From Planctomycetaceae bacterium (GTDB lineage: Bacteria; Planctomycetota; Planctomycetia; Pirellulales; UBA7805): a DNA stretch of 64,000 bases. The notes beneath the pieces are model-generated. The model did not search any database, had not been told where the DNA came from, and saw nothing but the letters and a program-made list of their open reading frames with translations. Location of the stretch: contig CACOUL010000009.1 in NCBI GenBank assembly GCA_902630355.1, positions 1-64,000 on the forward strand, given 5' to 3'. Of the stretch, positions 25,301-32,714 are shown piece after piece (positions within the stretch are counted from its first letter, which is position 1; each line of letters starts with the position of its first letter). The position numbers and the translations under genes are program-made.

Positions 25301-26578
25301 GTGGTGATCCCGAAAAAGGTTGATTTGCAGGACGCCTCGTGGAAGACGGCGGGCCTGGTGCCACGACGCCTTCCCGAAGATTCAGAAAATGCACCGCTTG
25401 CGGGAACGTCGGTGACCTCGTTTCAGGTTACGGGCCGTGACTATCGCGCGGTCCTCGAGTCGGTGGGACAGCCGGCGCAGGAACCGGAAATTCCCCTGGC
25501 GACTGTAGATGTCGCAACCGGGCGAGTTGATCGGTATTTCGGTCGAGTTATTTTTCACTTGGTCCCGGCTGGGTTATCGCGGGTGCGGCTCTGCCTTCCT
25601 CACGACTCTGCAAAATTACTCCGCATCCGTGTGGATGATCGATCGACGACGATGGCGGAGCGTGACGGGTGTTGGGAAATCGAACTCCACTCCAGTAATC
25701 TGCTTCAGCGGATCGAGGTCCTCTATTCTGCTCCCTACAGCAAAAGAGGGAGAGGTATGCGGGGGGTATCGCAACCTTCACTTGCGGTGGATGGCGAAAA
25801 GATACCTGTGGACTCCACGCTCTGGTCGTTGGCCGGTGCCGATCGTTCCGGACGCTGGCATGCAAAGGGTTCACCCATCGATACGGAGAGTGCCGTGGCG
25901 CGCCAGTACGAGCATTTACATAAAAGGATGCGTACATCGCTCGATGTGTTGTCGGATGTCACGTCGGCCGAACCGGTTGAAGCCCTGCTTCCCTGGTATA
26001 ACCGCACGGTGAGGCACTTGGTATCGACTGAAGCCGAGATGGACTCGCTGGTGGCAAAGCTTCCGGCCTCGGTGCCAACAGCGGTCTCCGCCGAGTTTGC
26101 CGCACGAAGTGAGGTGCTAGCGGAGCAGGTGCGTGACCTTGCCGGCCGGTTAGTGACGCAAGGAGTTTTCCCCAAGGTGGAGGCATTTCGAGACGTGGGA
26201 CCGCTCGGTCCGGACCCTTGGCAGGGAATCTTTCCTCGTCCTCAGGCGTTGGCCGCTGAGGAGCCGCAGGGGACGCTCGCTGTTGAGCCGCCCGCAGGGC
26301 TCTCATCGACGCGATCTTTGCGTTGGTGGCTTGTGGCAATGGTACTGCTGGCAGCAGGTGTGATCGGCTTTTCTCCGGAGTGGGTCGACCGCTGGATGCA
26401 TTGCAGTGTCCCGTTGCTACCGCTGCTATTCGTAATCGCCATGTTTTATTGGTTGTTCTTGAGCCCCAGCATTCTTGGTTTTCTGGTGATGACTCTCATC
26501 GGGGTCACTGCTCTCGCGTGCGGTTGGAATCGCGCCGTGGTCGAAGTGCCACCGAGATCGCACCAAGGAAGCGAATAA
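19373..26578 (+). CDS. Giant exported/membrane protein B, two fused paralogous units
   Basis: A 2401-residue protein starting with a clean signal peptide (MMSVCRILVVLGLALLAAIPSATVA written in two parts: MMSVCRILVV and LGLALLAAIPSATVA). It consists of two halves. The first, to about residue 1260, ends in several hydrophobic helices (nt ~22890-23130). The second opens with what looks like another signal peptide (MRLSGSEISLLSLAGILFF, nt 23168) and ends in three or four helices (nt ~26310-26530). Candidate beta-rich repeats lie near nt 19715-19965, 20185-20500, 20690-21000, 21810-22165, 23500-23760, 23980-24290, 24525-24830, 25058-25330 and 25580-25860. No catalytic motif is seen. Start overlap with protein A argues for co-translation and joint function. 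Confidence 0.8.
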   Translation: MMSVCRILVVLGLALLAAIPSATVAEEAEGRGITFRRVYVPADRLSEGPFGNRIYKPIDAAVFERWATGIKAGAKPPRIGDALFTAALGDQNQLTGELAMKIESPAGELAAMPLEPCNLALGDLQWEQEGEKIPARIGSDQSGRLVLFIRGSGTLHANWSLRGKRNRGGQLQFNFEVPASGTKQLLLELPPGTEPDVRGALIDVPPVTADSMRRWELQLSGGSRIPLQISRSVSDSGEKRLDLLTQSRSYDFRIDRMQLDQELSLSVYRKPIRRLSLAIDPELRLVEAFVGEEPIEWLEQSSADSEQQKVVLLFPEPVAGNDRIVRIRAIASPVFDAMWRLPRVTLEDLSWQEGTTTLLVSAPLVTERLELFGCQQLRAGRVPGREGAEVFELQDHGPDAGAEVVLALSSGEGTVDCVTTYTVREGAIEGRMVCDLSVRGPPKFQIRARVPDAWNIESVVADDSGVLAGWRQERVADGNVCILSLRRGISSAAPLRFEITGRRSRTGALELADLQMLQFEGFRRRRELIEFSASDPYRVRVDDRNAVPRLTLDQLGSGDRERVEENFSFKKRDAEEEGRLPEDLVAEDSGEAVSGEAGSRIWYDTSDNQSFSVRLEKPVPRFSVETRIEAQVSNRNLNEQCVLECTPQQSSIDSMQVVFSQKRDSPIRCSVIDHQGVVLDGVRAVKSEVKERTAGDTRERWTLRWNRPLSAKFQILIDRTTRLDQQIDIALVSLPEAAEQRATASVLGSQGNHIAVANQKLKALPVEEGSDYARNPMQARFRYDPERDVDGVRGGRLSVVRRSATVGSALIWRAIAESWFTPEGQGTHRMTYYLENEGQAFFTASLGQGEQFESAEVDGVQIRMPPVGTDVPLAIALPEDQRFSVVELQWSTPAVTGYVPWIRKVPLPLPEIDVPVIEWTRVVHAPPGYVTTDGLTGVGADRVGLSWQQRLFGPLARLESAPVFDPFDSESWSAIPLVTQDAKRRVTRRAEKFVTRMGIVLSQNPQTASWGDLARLGESVLGVDDITGERLWVDVDALSAVGIGPETPIEVHQARTPARLAAETLQAANLVLAATRQGWILSTAAALQSSESDWLIEGVVCRVPGTRTGDTNSALPSSALPLKRWREEKSVSDFPWQPVWREGFDFAERQGGSTLYLDRSQTNLASVQLVDVRSLRGLQWTLFTVVALAGCLWGPFDLRKGCLGLLCLAAAALMLPATVAPLATASFCAAGVAFLFHRFAPFAVFSAAAPDQRPHTAPEDAVTKTMRLSGSEISLLSLAGILFFSQMASHAADPSKGSAVVVIPVDSESKKGGDTYYLSPALFEGVYEERLSSPSVIDWLLTGAHYRIEFDWEENQKRLEVEQCTASIQVEVGLRETRVLIPIASEDVELDQCRVTIDGKVYDGIERTPEGAFLISIDEPGIYLVEFSFPLRVVDTGGLRQVRVPIPALATSTLEVDLPVDAVPPEALSAQGATRRDEVRNRLHVDLGNTDQLVLQWREGATAAEGDAADVDQLIWMKVQPGAVVVDARLKIDSRDRRSQRIQIATDPQLRLLSPLRGEVDGQSVPINHVRTEPGDPQTIELQWDKAVDGELEIRLPFLWAGVSGMGTVRIPQFDVVGTRDYRRWIAVSVDPSLIVDRDAVSGDSLLKPLSIATAGETWNVAGQAPDFFYQQTGSQTDWSLPTRLEDSETVAFAKVALGISDKVTEVVAEYDLETTDGHRCQYHIDLPDHFQPERVEVFSEGVDRVLRWSTHEESGVNQLTLFLAEAVRGIQQLVIHGHMPHSAESLRVPRFTMKDVTMRGGQIAIYRGPRVQVRLEGEKVNWQRLDDPVPMARIPKNFGRAVGVYEFPVDTSAPQIAIAPNPIDAEAIQVVSLNRIDSKWIVDVDLRIEVKRGRLDTIRLRIPDDYAGPFRLDPPLPFTIKPLPGGAGSLLEVHPKDAITDALRFSLRGPLDIAPEDPVRCPIISTQDIPRVSRFVVIPKKVDLQDASWKTAGLVPRRLPEDSENAPLAGTSVTSFQVTGRDYRAVLESVGQPAQEPEIPLATVDVATGRVDRYFGRVIFHLVPAGLSRVRLCLPHDSAKLLRIRVDDRSTTMAERDGCWEIELHSSNLLQRIEVLYSAPYSKRGRGMRGVSQPSLAVDGEKIPVDSTLWSLAGADRSGRWHAKGSPIDTESAVARQYEHLHKRMRTSLDVLSDVTSAEPVEALLPWYNRTVRHLVSTEAEMDSLVAKLPASVPTAVSAEFAARSEVLAEQVRDLAGRLVTQGVFPKVEAFRDVGPLGPDPWQGIFPRPQALAAEEPQGTLAVEPPAGLSSTRSLRWWLVAMVLLAAGVIGFSPEWVDRWMHCSVPLLPLLFVIAMFYWLFLSPSILGFLVMTLIGVTALACGWNRAVVEVPPRSHQGSE

Positions 26579-26654
26579 GTAATCGCGTTGATTCGATACG
26601 TCTTGATGTGATTGGCGGTGCTATCATTTTGCGGTCGCCTTGCGTCCTATTCGT

Positions 26655-26674
26655 ATTGGCCCTCGAGAGCCAAT
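26655..26674 (+). terminator. Weak hairpin terminator after the giant-protein operon
   Basis: ATTGGC (26655-26660) pairs with GCCAAT (26669-26674), with a CTCGAG palindrome in the loop, followed by a short T-run. It lies 77 bases after the stop. The U-tract is poor, so this is tentative. Confidence 0.3.
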
Positions 26675-26742
26675 TTGCTAACGTGTCGACTCACTTGGAA
26701 TCTGTGTAATTCTCTGAGGCCGACATGGAGGGAGGCCTGCTT

Positions 26743-27264
26743 ATGTCTTCTCGTTCTCAACAACGACTTGGCGTTCACATTCGCTGGATGATCCGGCGCG
26801 ATATGGCCGATGTTCTCGAGATTGAAAACAGTAGTTTTGAATTTCCTTGGTTCGAGGAAGATTTCATTCGCTGTCTACGGCAACGTAACTGCATCGGCAT
26901 GGTCGCAGAATATGACGAGCACATTGTCGGCTTCATGATTTACGAGTTGCATAAGGTGCGTCTGCATATCTTGAATTTTGCAGTACACCCGGAGTTTCGT
27001 CGGAATCACGTCGGCGAGCAAATGGTCTCCAAGTTGATCAGCAAACTTTCGTATCAGCGACGGACGCAGATCACTCTGGAGGTCCGCGAGACCAATCTGG
27101 AAGCGCAGCTATTTTTCCGCGGGCAGAATTTCCGTGCGACCAACGTCCTTCGTAGCTTCTACGAAGATACGCCGGAAGACGCCTATTTGATGGAGTACCA
27201 GTACCGCCAGGAGCCGACGGAAACGATACTCCCCTTCAATCGAATCACGCGTTTGGCCGGTTGA
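26743..27264 (+). CDS. rimI: GNAT acetyltransferase, RimI-like (ribosomal protein S18 alanine N-acetyltransferase)
   Basis: A 173-residue GNAT-fold protein. RimI-type features are the FEFPWFEEDFIRCLRQRN segment near residue 27, the acetyl-CoA loop ILNFAVHPEFRRNHVGEQM, and LEVRETNLEAQLFF, in which the conserved Glu and Asn follow RimI. RimI transfers acetyl from acetyl-CoA to the N-terminal Ala of ribosomal protein S18. ATG 26743 is preferred over 26725 because GGAGG ends seven bases before it. The C-terminus is somewhat longer than E. coli RimI, and the substrate could be another protein N-terminus. It sits upstream of plsC. Confidence 0.8.
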   Translation: MSSRSQQRLGVHIRWMIRRDMADVLEIENSSFEFPWFEEDFIRCLRQRNCIGMVAEYDEHIVGFMIYELHKVRLHILNFAVHPEFRRNHVGEQMVSKLISKLSYQRRTQITLEVRETNLEAQLFFRGQNFRATNVLRSFYEDTPEDAYLMEYQYRQEPTETILPFNRITRLAG

Positions 27265-27406
27265 CGATACGTGGGATATCGCTTTCCCCTTGTTCTTTCG
27301 CGTGGTACCTGCCATGGTGTGAAGGTCGCTCGGCCCGGGAAAATCGCGGTGGTCGCTGCATCGTGTTCGATACGAGGAAGGAACGGGTACCCCCATCGTC
27401 GCTGCT

Positions 27407-28162
27407 TTGATTCTGTTGATCCTTGCGGCAGGTATGGTCGTCTTTCTCTCGATCTGCTTCATTCGCAGTCCGTATAACGTGCCCCAAACGATCGTTGCCT
27501 GGATCAATCTCTGTCTCACCCGAATCCTGTGGCGGGTCGAGGTGGAGGGACATATTCCGGCGAGTGACGGTGTCGGCGGAGTATTGATTTGCAATCACCG
27601 TGGTTCGGTCGATCCCTTTTTCGTTCAGTTGGTTGCAGGTCGGATCGTTCACTGGTTTGTTGCGAGAGAGTACTTCAAGTTTCCGGTGGTCGGGAGCTTC
27701 TTGCGTATCAGCGAGAGCATTCCTACCAATCGTGCCGGAATCGATACCGCGTCGACCAAGGCTGCGATCCGCATGGCGCGTCAAGGAGATTGGATCGGCA
27801 TGCTTCCGGAGGGTCGAATCAATCGAACCGAAAAAATTTTGCTGCCGGGTCGCCCCGGGGCGGCGCTCATTGCCTTGAAGGCACAGGTTCCCGTGGTGCC
27901 TTGCTATCTCGAGGGCGTGCCGTACGACGGCACGTTCTGGGGTTGTCTCTTCATGGCGGGACGGGTGAAGTTAACGATTGGCAAGCCGATCGATCTTTCG
28001 CCTTATTATGGCAGAGATCGCGATCATCAGGTATTGGGGGAGTTGACGCTGCTGTTCCTCAAGCGGATTGCCGAGTTGGGAGGGCGGCCCGATTTTCAAC
28101 CGCAGTTGGCAGGTCGTCGTTGGTCGCCGATTACCGAAAAAGAGGACGCCGCGTCATCCTGA
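27407..28162 (+). CDS. plsC: 1-acyl-sn-glycerol-3-phosphate acyltransferase (PlsC family)
   Basis: A protein of about 251 residues with an N-terminal membrane helix (LILAAGMVVFLSICF) and the acyltransferase motifs NHRGSVDP (the H-x4-D catalytic pair), PTNRAG, PEGRINR and VPVVPCYLEG. It transfers an acyl group to lysophosphatidic acid in phospholipid synthesis at the inner membrane. The start is unusual. No ATG or GTG lies between the upstream in-frame stop (27320-27322) and TTG 27407, while the ribosome-binding site GAGGAAGGA at 27374-27382 is rather far away. ATG 27434 is an alternative that shortens the helix. The 3' end overlaps the convergent ATP-grasp gene by 67 bases. Confidence 0.87.
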   Translation: MILLILAAGMVVFLSICFIRSPYNVPQTIVAWINLCLTRILWRVEVEGHIPASDGVGGVLICNHRGSVDPFFVQLVAGRIVHWFVAREYFKFPVVGSFLRISESIPTNRAGIDTASTKAAIRMARQGDWIGMLPEGRINRTEKILLPGRPGAALIALKAQVPVVPCYLEGVPYDGTFWGCLFMAGRVKLTIGKPIDLSPYYGRDRDHQVLGELTLLFLKRIAELGGRPDFQPQLAGRRWSPITEKEDAASS

Positions 28163-29289
28163 GTCTTCGTGAGCAGTCGCGAAGCGAAGCGTTTGGCAGC
28201 TGCATGTAAGTTTGCGCCGAGGTGTTCGCGTTGCGTCGAGCGAGCAAGGAGCGTGGCAACCGGATGGGTCTTGGCAATCGGCGTCAGTGGTGGCGGAATG
28301 TCGGCGAGTCGGATTTCAACCGATTGCGACTGATCTGAGAAACAAAAGTCGGCAAGACCGTGCGGGAAGACGAGATCCTCCGGTGCAAAGTATACCGCTT
28401 TTGCGAAATGTTGATGCGGCTCATCGAGCGAGATGGTTTCGATCGGTTCTCCGCGGCAGGCACGCACATGTTGCCTCACGATCTGTGTATCGCACGCAAG
28501 ATCAACGATCTCCGCCGAAGCGGTGAAGCGAGGGTTGACCTCCACGGGTCGGATAACGTCGCCTTGCACCACTGCGTCCACTCCGAACAGGCCGCGCAGT
28601 GAAAAATGTCGAGCCAGCGCGCAGCCGATCGCCTCCCATTCTGCTCGAAGGCGGCATTCGAGTTTGAGCGGGCCGAGCGACCCGGCGTAACCGAAGGTGC
28701 GGGCGTTAAGCCACGGAGTGCCGATCCATTGTTCGGTGACGGCTACGAGACTCGAGTTGCCACCGTGTGCCAAAAACAGACCGCTCTGCGAGTGCCCCTC
28801 AATAAACTCCTGGTAATAGTTTTCGTTCCCCGTGCTCGGGTCTGTCTGCTCAAAAAGACGAATCCCCAACCCGCCGCTGCCGCGCAGTCGTTTGATGAGC
28901 CAGGGTGACGCTGGCGACCGCGGGGGCGTTCTGCGAGTCTCGACGCCCGCCAGTCCAGCGCACACAAGCGCCCGCTGCACTTCCAACGGATCACGAACAC
29001 GGCGGACCACCGCGAGTGGGCACCCGTAAACGGGCCGCGATGCGGCGAGTTGGGCAACGATCTGCGGATGATTTTCCATGCCGCCTGCGAGAAGGACCGG
29101 TGCATCAGGCAAATCTGCGGCGACTTGAGCGATCGATTCCGGAAAGCGAGGACAGGTCCGCACCGTTGCAACTCGGCAGAGATCGATGTCGCCGAATTGG
29201 TCGATGGCAAAGGGATGAAAGCCGGAACGTACGGCCGCCTCGGCTGCGGCCCGGGCACTGGCCCCGACAATAAGTAGCGGTTCCTGCAT
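28096..29289 (-). CDS. ATP-grasp domain protein, probably linked to tetrahydromethanopterin metabolism
   Basis: A 397-residue ATP-grasp protein. The N-terminal pre-ATP domain starts LLIVGASARAAAEAAVRSG. The ATP-binding lobe has LIKRLRGSGGLGIRLF, followed by YYQEFIEG, and the metal/catalytic strand VIRPVEVNPRFTASAEI. Such enzymes join a carboxylate to an amine or thiol using ATP. ATG 29289 has GAGAGGA eight bases upstream. It is divergent from fae across a 256-base gap, and methylotroph H4MPT clusters include an ATP-grasp gene (orfY), so a role in pterin cofactor synthesis or C1 metabolism is inferred. Its last 67 bases overlap the convergent plsC. Confidence 0.82.
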   Translation of the reverse strand: MQEPLLIVGASARAAAEAAVRSGFHPFAIDQFGDIDLCRVATVRTCPRFPESIAQVAADLPDAPVLLAGGMENHPQIVAQLAASRPVYGCPLAVVRRVRDPLEVQRALVCAGLAGVETRRTPPRSPASPWLIKRLRGSGGLGIRLFEQTDPSTGNENYYQEFIEGHSQSGLFLAHGGNSSLVAVTEQWIGTPWLNARTFGYAGSLGPLKLECRLRAEWEAIGCALARHFSLRGLFGVDAVVQGDVIRPVEVNPRFTASAEIVDLACDTQIVRQHVRACRGEPIETISLDEPHQHFAKAVYFAPEDLVFPHGLADFCFSDQSQSVEIRLADIPPPLTPIAKTHPVATLLARSTQREHLGANLHAAAKRFASRLLTKTQDDAASSFSVIGDQRRPANCG

Positions 29290-29545
29290 GTTCGGGTCCT
29301 CTCGACGGGGCGAGGGAATGCAACGCATCCCCTCCGAATCCTTTTAGAGACTCTATGCGACAGCGTCTTGCAAATCAAACTGACTCTGGTATCGTTTCGG
29401 GTCCTGTGTTGCGGTCCCGCCCCGATGGAGCGGTGGGAGGCTGCGACCACCGGATGGCCTGCTGTCTGCGTGAGATTGATTGAGAACAGGGCCGTTCGGC
29501 TGAAAAATCATCAACAGCCATTTTATTTTTTCAGGAGTACACACC

Positions 29546-30043
29546 ATGTCGATGTTTGTAGGTGAATCTCTCAAGGGCGATGGCAATGAAATTGCCCATA
29601 TTGATCTTTTGATCGGGAGAAAAGATGGTCCCGTAGGCGTTGCCTTTGCCAATGCACTGGCCCGTCAGAGTGAAGGACATAGCAATTTGTTGGCCGTGCT
29701 CACCCCGAACCTGGCGGTCAAGCCCTCCACGGTGATGATCACCAAGGTAACGATCAAGGGATCGAAACAGGCGGTGCAGATGTTCGGTCCGGCCCAGGCA
29801 GCCGTTGCCAATGCCGTTGCCGATTCGGTCGCCGAAGGTGTGATTCCCAAGGACCAGGCCGAACAACTTTGTATCGTCTGCGGCGTCTTCATCCACTGGT
29901 TGGCTGAGGATGACAAAAAGATTTACGACTATAATTACGAGGCGACCAAAGAGTCGATCGCCAATGCCATGGCGGGTGAGCCCTCGGCAGACGCGATGCT
30001 CGCGGGCAAAGACGCTGCAGAGCATCCGTTCCGCGGATTCTAG
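29546..30043 (+). CDS. fae: Formaldehyde-activating enzyme (Fae)
   Basis: A 165-residue protein of normal length for Fae, which condenses formaldehyde with tetrahydromethanopterin to methylene-H4MPT in the cytoplasm. Diagnostic stretches are VGESLKGDGNEIAHIDLLIG, with the catalytic His at residue 18 (His17 in the Methylorubrum enzyme), then PVGVAFANALARQSEGH, LLAVLTPNLAVKPSTVM, and a central QMFGPAQAAVANAVADSV. The ATG is preceded by CAGGAG. Two hairpins follow the stop. Fae indicates H4MPT-dependent formaldehyde oxidation or detoxification, known to occur in planctomycetes; other genes of the pathway are not in this window. Confidence 0.96.
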   Translation: MSMFVGESLKGDGNEIAHIDLLIGRKDGPVGVAFANALARQSEGHSNLLAVLTPNLAVKPSTVMITKVTIKGSKQAVQMFGPAQAAVANAVADSVAEGVIPKDQAEQLCIVCGVFIHWLAEDDKKIYDYNYEATKESIANAMAGEPSADAMLAGKDAAEHPFRGF

Positions 30044-30061
30044 CATACCGCAATCGAATGA

Positions 30062-30126
30062 CTCCGCCTCGAAAGGTCGGAGACAGCATACGGTTCATCG
30101 CCCCTCGAACGTTTCGGGGGGCGATG
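30062..30126 (+). terminator. Two tandem hairpins after fae
   Basis: The first, 30062-30082, is CTCCG-CCT-loop-AGG-CGGAG with one bulge. The second, 30096-30126, is a 9-bp stem CATCGCCCC with GGGGCGATG. Neither has a good U-tract. They lie between the convergent fae and ABC permease genes and could end transcription in either direction or protect the fae mRNA end. Confidence 0.45.
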
Positions 30127-30160
30127 CTTTGCGCTGTGCGGGTGGCGGCGCGCGCCAACG

Positions 30161-31933
30161 CTAAAATTCCATTTGCCGGAACGCGCGGAAGCCGATTCTC
30201 AACATGAAGTAGACGGTCCAAATTCCCACGGCGACCGCGATGAGAATGCCAATGAGCATCGCCGTCTGCGTTTTTTCTGGGGAGAAAAATTCGGAGAGGT
30301 GCCCCAGTCCCACCAGGGCGTCGAGATGGCAGGGCCCTGCAGCGACGCCGACAATGAAGATGATATAAACGGCACTGAGAACAAGATTCAACGTGCCGCC
30401 AAATCCGGAGGCAATCTTCGAGGGACTGATGGCCCGCAGATTTGGGATGCTGGCACCGAGGCCCACCGCAATGGCAGCCAGACCGGCGCACAGTAACAGA
30501 CAGACCAATTCGTGTACCGCTACGATAGTTCCCGGCAGTTGGAGTAAGCTGTCGCTTAAAAGAATCAGCAGGCTGCTCGGCAGAAAGGTGCCGATGCTGG
30601 CAAAGAGGAATTTGCCGCGAAGGATCGTTTCCCGTTCGATGGGAAGGAGGCCGAGAATCCAGAATTTTTGTCCCTCGAGGCTGATCATGGGGAAAATAAA
30701 ACGCGTGGTGAAGGTGGAGAGGATAAGCCCCACGACGAGCAGGTTCAGAAAACTCACCAGATTCACCCAGCCCGCAAATGGCGCCGCGTCTTGAATGCTT
30801 TTGATATTGAGAAAATAGAGTCCCACCAAACCAAAAAAGATCAGAAACTGAGCCCATTGGAGCGGATCTCTGCGGACCAAACGGAAATCTTTGATCAGGA
30901 GCAGCCGGATTGCAGTGGGGGATGAAGATAAGATTTTCGTCATCCATTGATCGAGCCAACGGAATCCGATCGTCCGCCGATGCCGGACTGCCGTTTGCAG
31001 CCGATTGTAGCTGACAAAAAGAATTCTGCCGGCGAGGAGACTGGCAATCATCTGCAGGAAGAGGGCATTCGATGCAAGTAGTGCAAAAAAGAGAATCGCC
31101 TGGGCCCATGACTGATATTCGAGTCTGCCACTTTCGCTGCGGGCCGCTTCCAAGATTCCGCTACAGAGCCACCAACTGGGGAAGAGTCGGTTTTCGGCTG
31201 TACTGAGACGGATCATCGTTTCTTCAAACCATTCCGGAGTGAGCAGTTCGTTCTGTCGACTGAAAAAGACGGTCCAAACGCTCCAGGCAACCAGCCCGAA
31301 AACCGTGAGAGCCGAAACGACGACAATCGGTCGCCTCAGTGGGGCAAAGAAATGCACTGTCGCGAGACAAACAATCGCGCCGAGGCCGGTGGGGATAAAA
31401 GCAAAGGCAATCATCAGGGGCAGCAGCAAGACGTAGTAATACCAGTTGGCCCCGACAACGATGCCATACGCCACCAACATCGGGCTGCCGATCAGAATGA
31501 ATCCCCAGCCGCTGAGAAAAACCGCCTCGGAGAATTTATATTGAAAAATGCGTTCCGGACTGGTGGGGGTCGTCATCAGGAACCGCACCTCCTGCGACTG
31601 GTAGATTCCTCCGTATAAAAGGATCGCACTCGAGAAGAAGAGCATGATCATCAGCGATGCGTAAAAAATGTTGAATACCTTTTCAACGGTCTCCTGCGTG
31701 AAGGCGCCCGCTTCTTTTTGAAGGAAGAAAAACCCCTCAAGCATGATAAAGAAGAGCGCCACCCAGATGACCATGCTCATAAAGGCGGCCAGCGAGGCGC
31801 GGAGGCGACTTGTTGCCAAAAGTTCACGGAGCGTCGTTTTTAAGATGCTCCTGTGAAGCCAACGATAAAGTCTCGCTTCCTCCACTAAATTGAGCAGGCG
31901 TGGAGGTTCGGCGATGGGCGACTCAGGCGACAT
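30161..31933 (-). CDS. ABC exporter permease-like membrane protein
   Basis: A 590-residue polytopic membrane protein with roughly a dozen predicted helices, in two similar halves separated by a soluble stretch around residues 300-350. It resembles large ABC-2-like exporter permeases. Segments such as YQSQEVRFLMTTPTSPERIF after the third helix and EGQKFWILGLLPIERETILR in the second half occur in such permeases and may be coupling helices. It follows the ATPase gene by 61 bases and is probably co-transcribed with it. Substrate unknown. The ATG at 31933 lacks an obvious ribosome-binding site. Confidence 0.8.
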   Translation of the reverse strand: MSPESPIAEPPRLLNLVEEARLYRWLHRSILKTTLRELLATSRLRASLAAFMSMVIWVALFFIMLEGFFFLQKEAGAFTQETVEKVFNIFYASLMIMLFFSSAILLYGGIYQSQEVRFLMTTPTSPERIFQYKFSEAVFLSGWGFILIGSPMLVAYGIVVGANWYYYVLLLPLMIAFAFIPTGLGAIVCLATVHFFAPLRRPIVVVSALTVFGLVAWSVWTVFFSRQNELLTPEWFEETMIRLSTAENRLFPSWWLCSGILEAARSESGRLEYQSWAQAILFFALLASNALFLQMIASLLAGRILFVSYNRLQTAVRHRRTIGFRWLDQWMTKILSSSPTAIRLLLIKDFRLVRRDPLQWAQFLIFFGLVGLYFLNIKSIQDAAPFAGWVNLVSFLNLLVVGLILSTFTTRFIFPMISLEGQKFWILGLLPIERETILRGKFLFASIGTFLPSSLLILLSDSLLQLPGTIVAVHELVCLLLCAGLAAIAVGLGASIPNLRAISPSKIASGFGGTLNLVLSAVYIIFIVGVAAGPCHLDALVGLGHLSEFFSPEKTQTAMLIGILIAVAVGIWTVYFMLRIGFRAFRQMEF

Positions 31934-31994
31934 TCAACGGTTCTCAAGCAGGGTAGTATCGACTCGCGGCGTTCGTGATCTTGGCAGGTGTTGA

Positions 31995-32714
31995 CTAATT
32001 CTCTTCGTGGGTCATCTCAAGGAACATTTCCTCCAACGTGGAGTTCTGCTGGCGGCATTTTTCCTTCAAGTCGGCGAGAGTTCCCAGGAACCTGATCCTA
32101 CCTCCGACAATGATGCCGATGCGATCCCCGATCTCTTCGGCGATCTCCAAGGCGTGAGTCGACATGAAGACGGTCGTACCAGCTGCTGCCTGGGCTCGCA
32201 GTATATCTTTCACTAAACGGATATTTTGGGGGTCGAGTCCCACCATCGGCTCATCGACTACCAGCACTTCGGGTTTGTGAAGAAAGGCCGAGGCAAACAC
32301 GAGTCGCTGTTTCATTCCGTGCGAGTACGTTTCGGTCAGTTCATCGATGAACTTGCCCATACCGAACCGCTCAATTTCACAGTCCGCGTGCTCGGTGCCG
32401 TGCATGCCATACATATCGGAAATAAATTGCAGAAATTCGCGGCCCGTGAGTTTGTCGTAGAGGTGAGGCTCGTCCGGAACGTAGCTGAGTTTCGACTTTG
32501 CTTCGCGCGGTTCTTTGGCCACATCGTGTCCGCAGACCCGCACATGCCCCTGGTTCGGTTGCAGCAACCCGACCGCCATCTTCATGGTCGTCGTTTTGCC
32601 GGCACCGTTCGGGCCGAGGAACGCAAACAGTTCGCCGGCGGGTATCGAGAGATCGAGGTGATCGACTGCCAGGCGATCGCCGTAAGACCGGGAAACACCG
32701 TGGTATTCGATCAT
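31995..32714 (-). CDS. ABC transporter ATP-binding protein
   Basis: A 239-residue ABC ATPase of usual length. Walker A is GPNGAGKTT, the Q-loop region LSYVPDEPHLYDKLTGREFL, the signature YSHGMKQRL (a variant of LSGGQ common in ABC-2 exporters), and Walker B VLVVDEPMVGLDP, with the switch His in STHALEIAEEI. It powers the adjacent permease at the inner membrane. The start overlaps the stop of the upstream gene in ATGA, so all three minus-strand genes form an operon. Substrate cannot be inferred. Confidence 0.92.
   Translation of the reverse strand: MIEYHGVSRSYGDRLAVDHLDLSIPAGELFAFLGPNGAGKTTTMKMAVGLLQPNQGHVRVCGHDVAKEPREAKSKLSYVPDEPHLYDKLTGREFLQFISDMYGMHGTEHADCEIERFGMGKFIDELTETYSHGMKQRLVFASAFLHKPEVLVVDEPMVGLDPQNIRLVKDILRAQAAAGTTVFMSTHALEIAEEIGDRIGIIVGGRIRFLGTLADLKEKCRQQNSTLEEMFLEMTHEEN

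Noticed and set aside
29889-31109. 406-codon minus-strand frame overlapping the ABC permease and the end of fae
   Set aside because: It is a frame-shifted shadow of the permease. The permease frame has clear transmembrane structure; this one is Arg/Pro/Ser-rich without domains.
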